A stretch of DNA of 6,690 nucleotides from Actinomycetes bacterium (GTDB lineage: Bacteria > Actinomycetota > Thermoleophilia > Solirubrobacterales > Solirubrobacteraceae), in contig JAEZDB010000346.1 in NCBI GenBank assembly GCA_023429855.1, positions 1 to 6,690 of the forward strand, given 5' to 3'. A program made the position numbers and the translations under genes. Within the stretch, counting starts at the first letter, position 1. Every line of letters begins with the position of its first letter. The notes under the pieces are model-generated. The model saw nothing but the letters and a program-made list of their open reading frames with translations. It ran no database searches and was not told the origin of the DNA. This document shows, piece by piece, positions 6,606 to 6,690 of this stretch.

Positions 6606-6650
6606 ATGCCACAAACAGCAGTGGGCATCAGCGCCCGTCAGGGAGGCGCT
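6606..6650. repeat. Two adjacent small inverted repeats upstream of the membrane protein gene
   Basis: ATGCCAC (6606-6612) pairs with GTGGGCAT (6621-6628) with one bulged G. AGCGCC (6630-6635) pairs exactly with GGCGCT (6645-6650) around a 9-base loop. Neither has a T-tract. They could be operators, leader hairpins of the membrane protein transcript, or chance in GC-rich DNA. The rest of 6575-6690 shows no gene. Confidence 0.3.
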
Positions 6651-6690
6651 ACCCGGCCGCCCCCGCCTTGGCGCGAACTGAGGCAGAGAC

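Overview
The window is GC-rich DNA with strong third-position GC bias. Long open frames appear on the antisense strand of the real genes, as expected at this base composition. The protein styles are a YdeP-type molybdopterin oxidoreductase paired with fdhD, a ClsA-type cardiolipin synthase, and a membrane GGDEF protein. Together with the GC level they suggest a high-GC actinobacterium, possibly of the Solirubrobacterales/Thermoleophilia type. That placement is an impression from composition and protein style, not a search result.

Layout, left to right. (1) The 5' part of fdhD lies on the minus strand and runs off the left edge; its CxxC sulfurtransferase motif is present. (2) A divergent intergenic region of about 157 bases (495-651) is unusually structured. 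It holds a perfect 8+8 hairpin abutting the fdhD ribosome binding site and a two-copy tandem repeat of 54-base period, each copy containing an interrupted palindrome. (3) A complete plus-strand gene encodes a 769-residue FdhF/YdeP-family molybdopterin oxidoreductase. (4) Six bases after its stop, a convergent minus-strand gene ends; it encodes a cardiolipin synthase with two HKD motifs. (5) Upstream of it, on the same strand, is a six-helix membrane diguanylate cyclase. (6) Further upstream, same strand, is a multi-spanning membrane protein of unknown function with a good ribosome binding site. (7) The last 116 bases hold no gene that I can support, only two small hairpins.

How the genes work together. 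FdhD inserts sulfur into the molybdenum cofactor of formate dehydrogenases, so the divergent fdhD and oxidoreductase genes form a maturation-factor/enzyme pair, plausibly controlled from the shared repeat-bearing intergenic region. No electron-transfer subunit is visible beside the oxidoreductase. The three minus-strand genes (membrane protein, diguanylate cyclase, cardiolipin synthase) run in one direction. The last two are close enough to be co-transcribed, which would put c-di-GMP synthesis and anionic lipid synthesis together. I see no CRISPR array, insertion sequence, tRNA or rRNA. The most unusual element is the repeat/dyad cluster between fdhD and the oxidoreductase gene.
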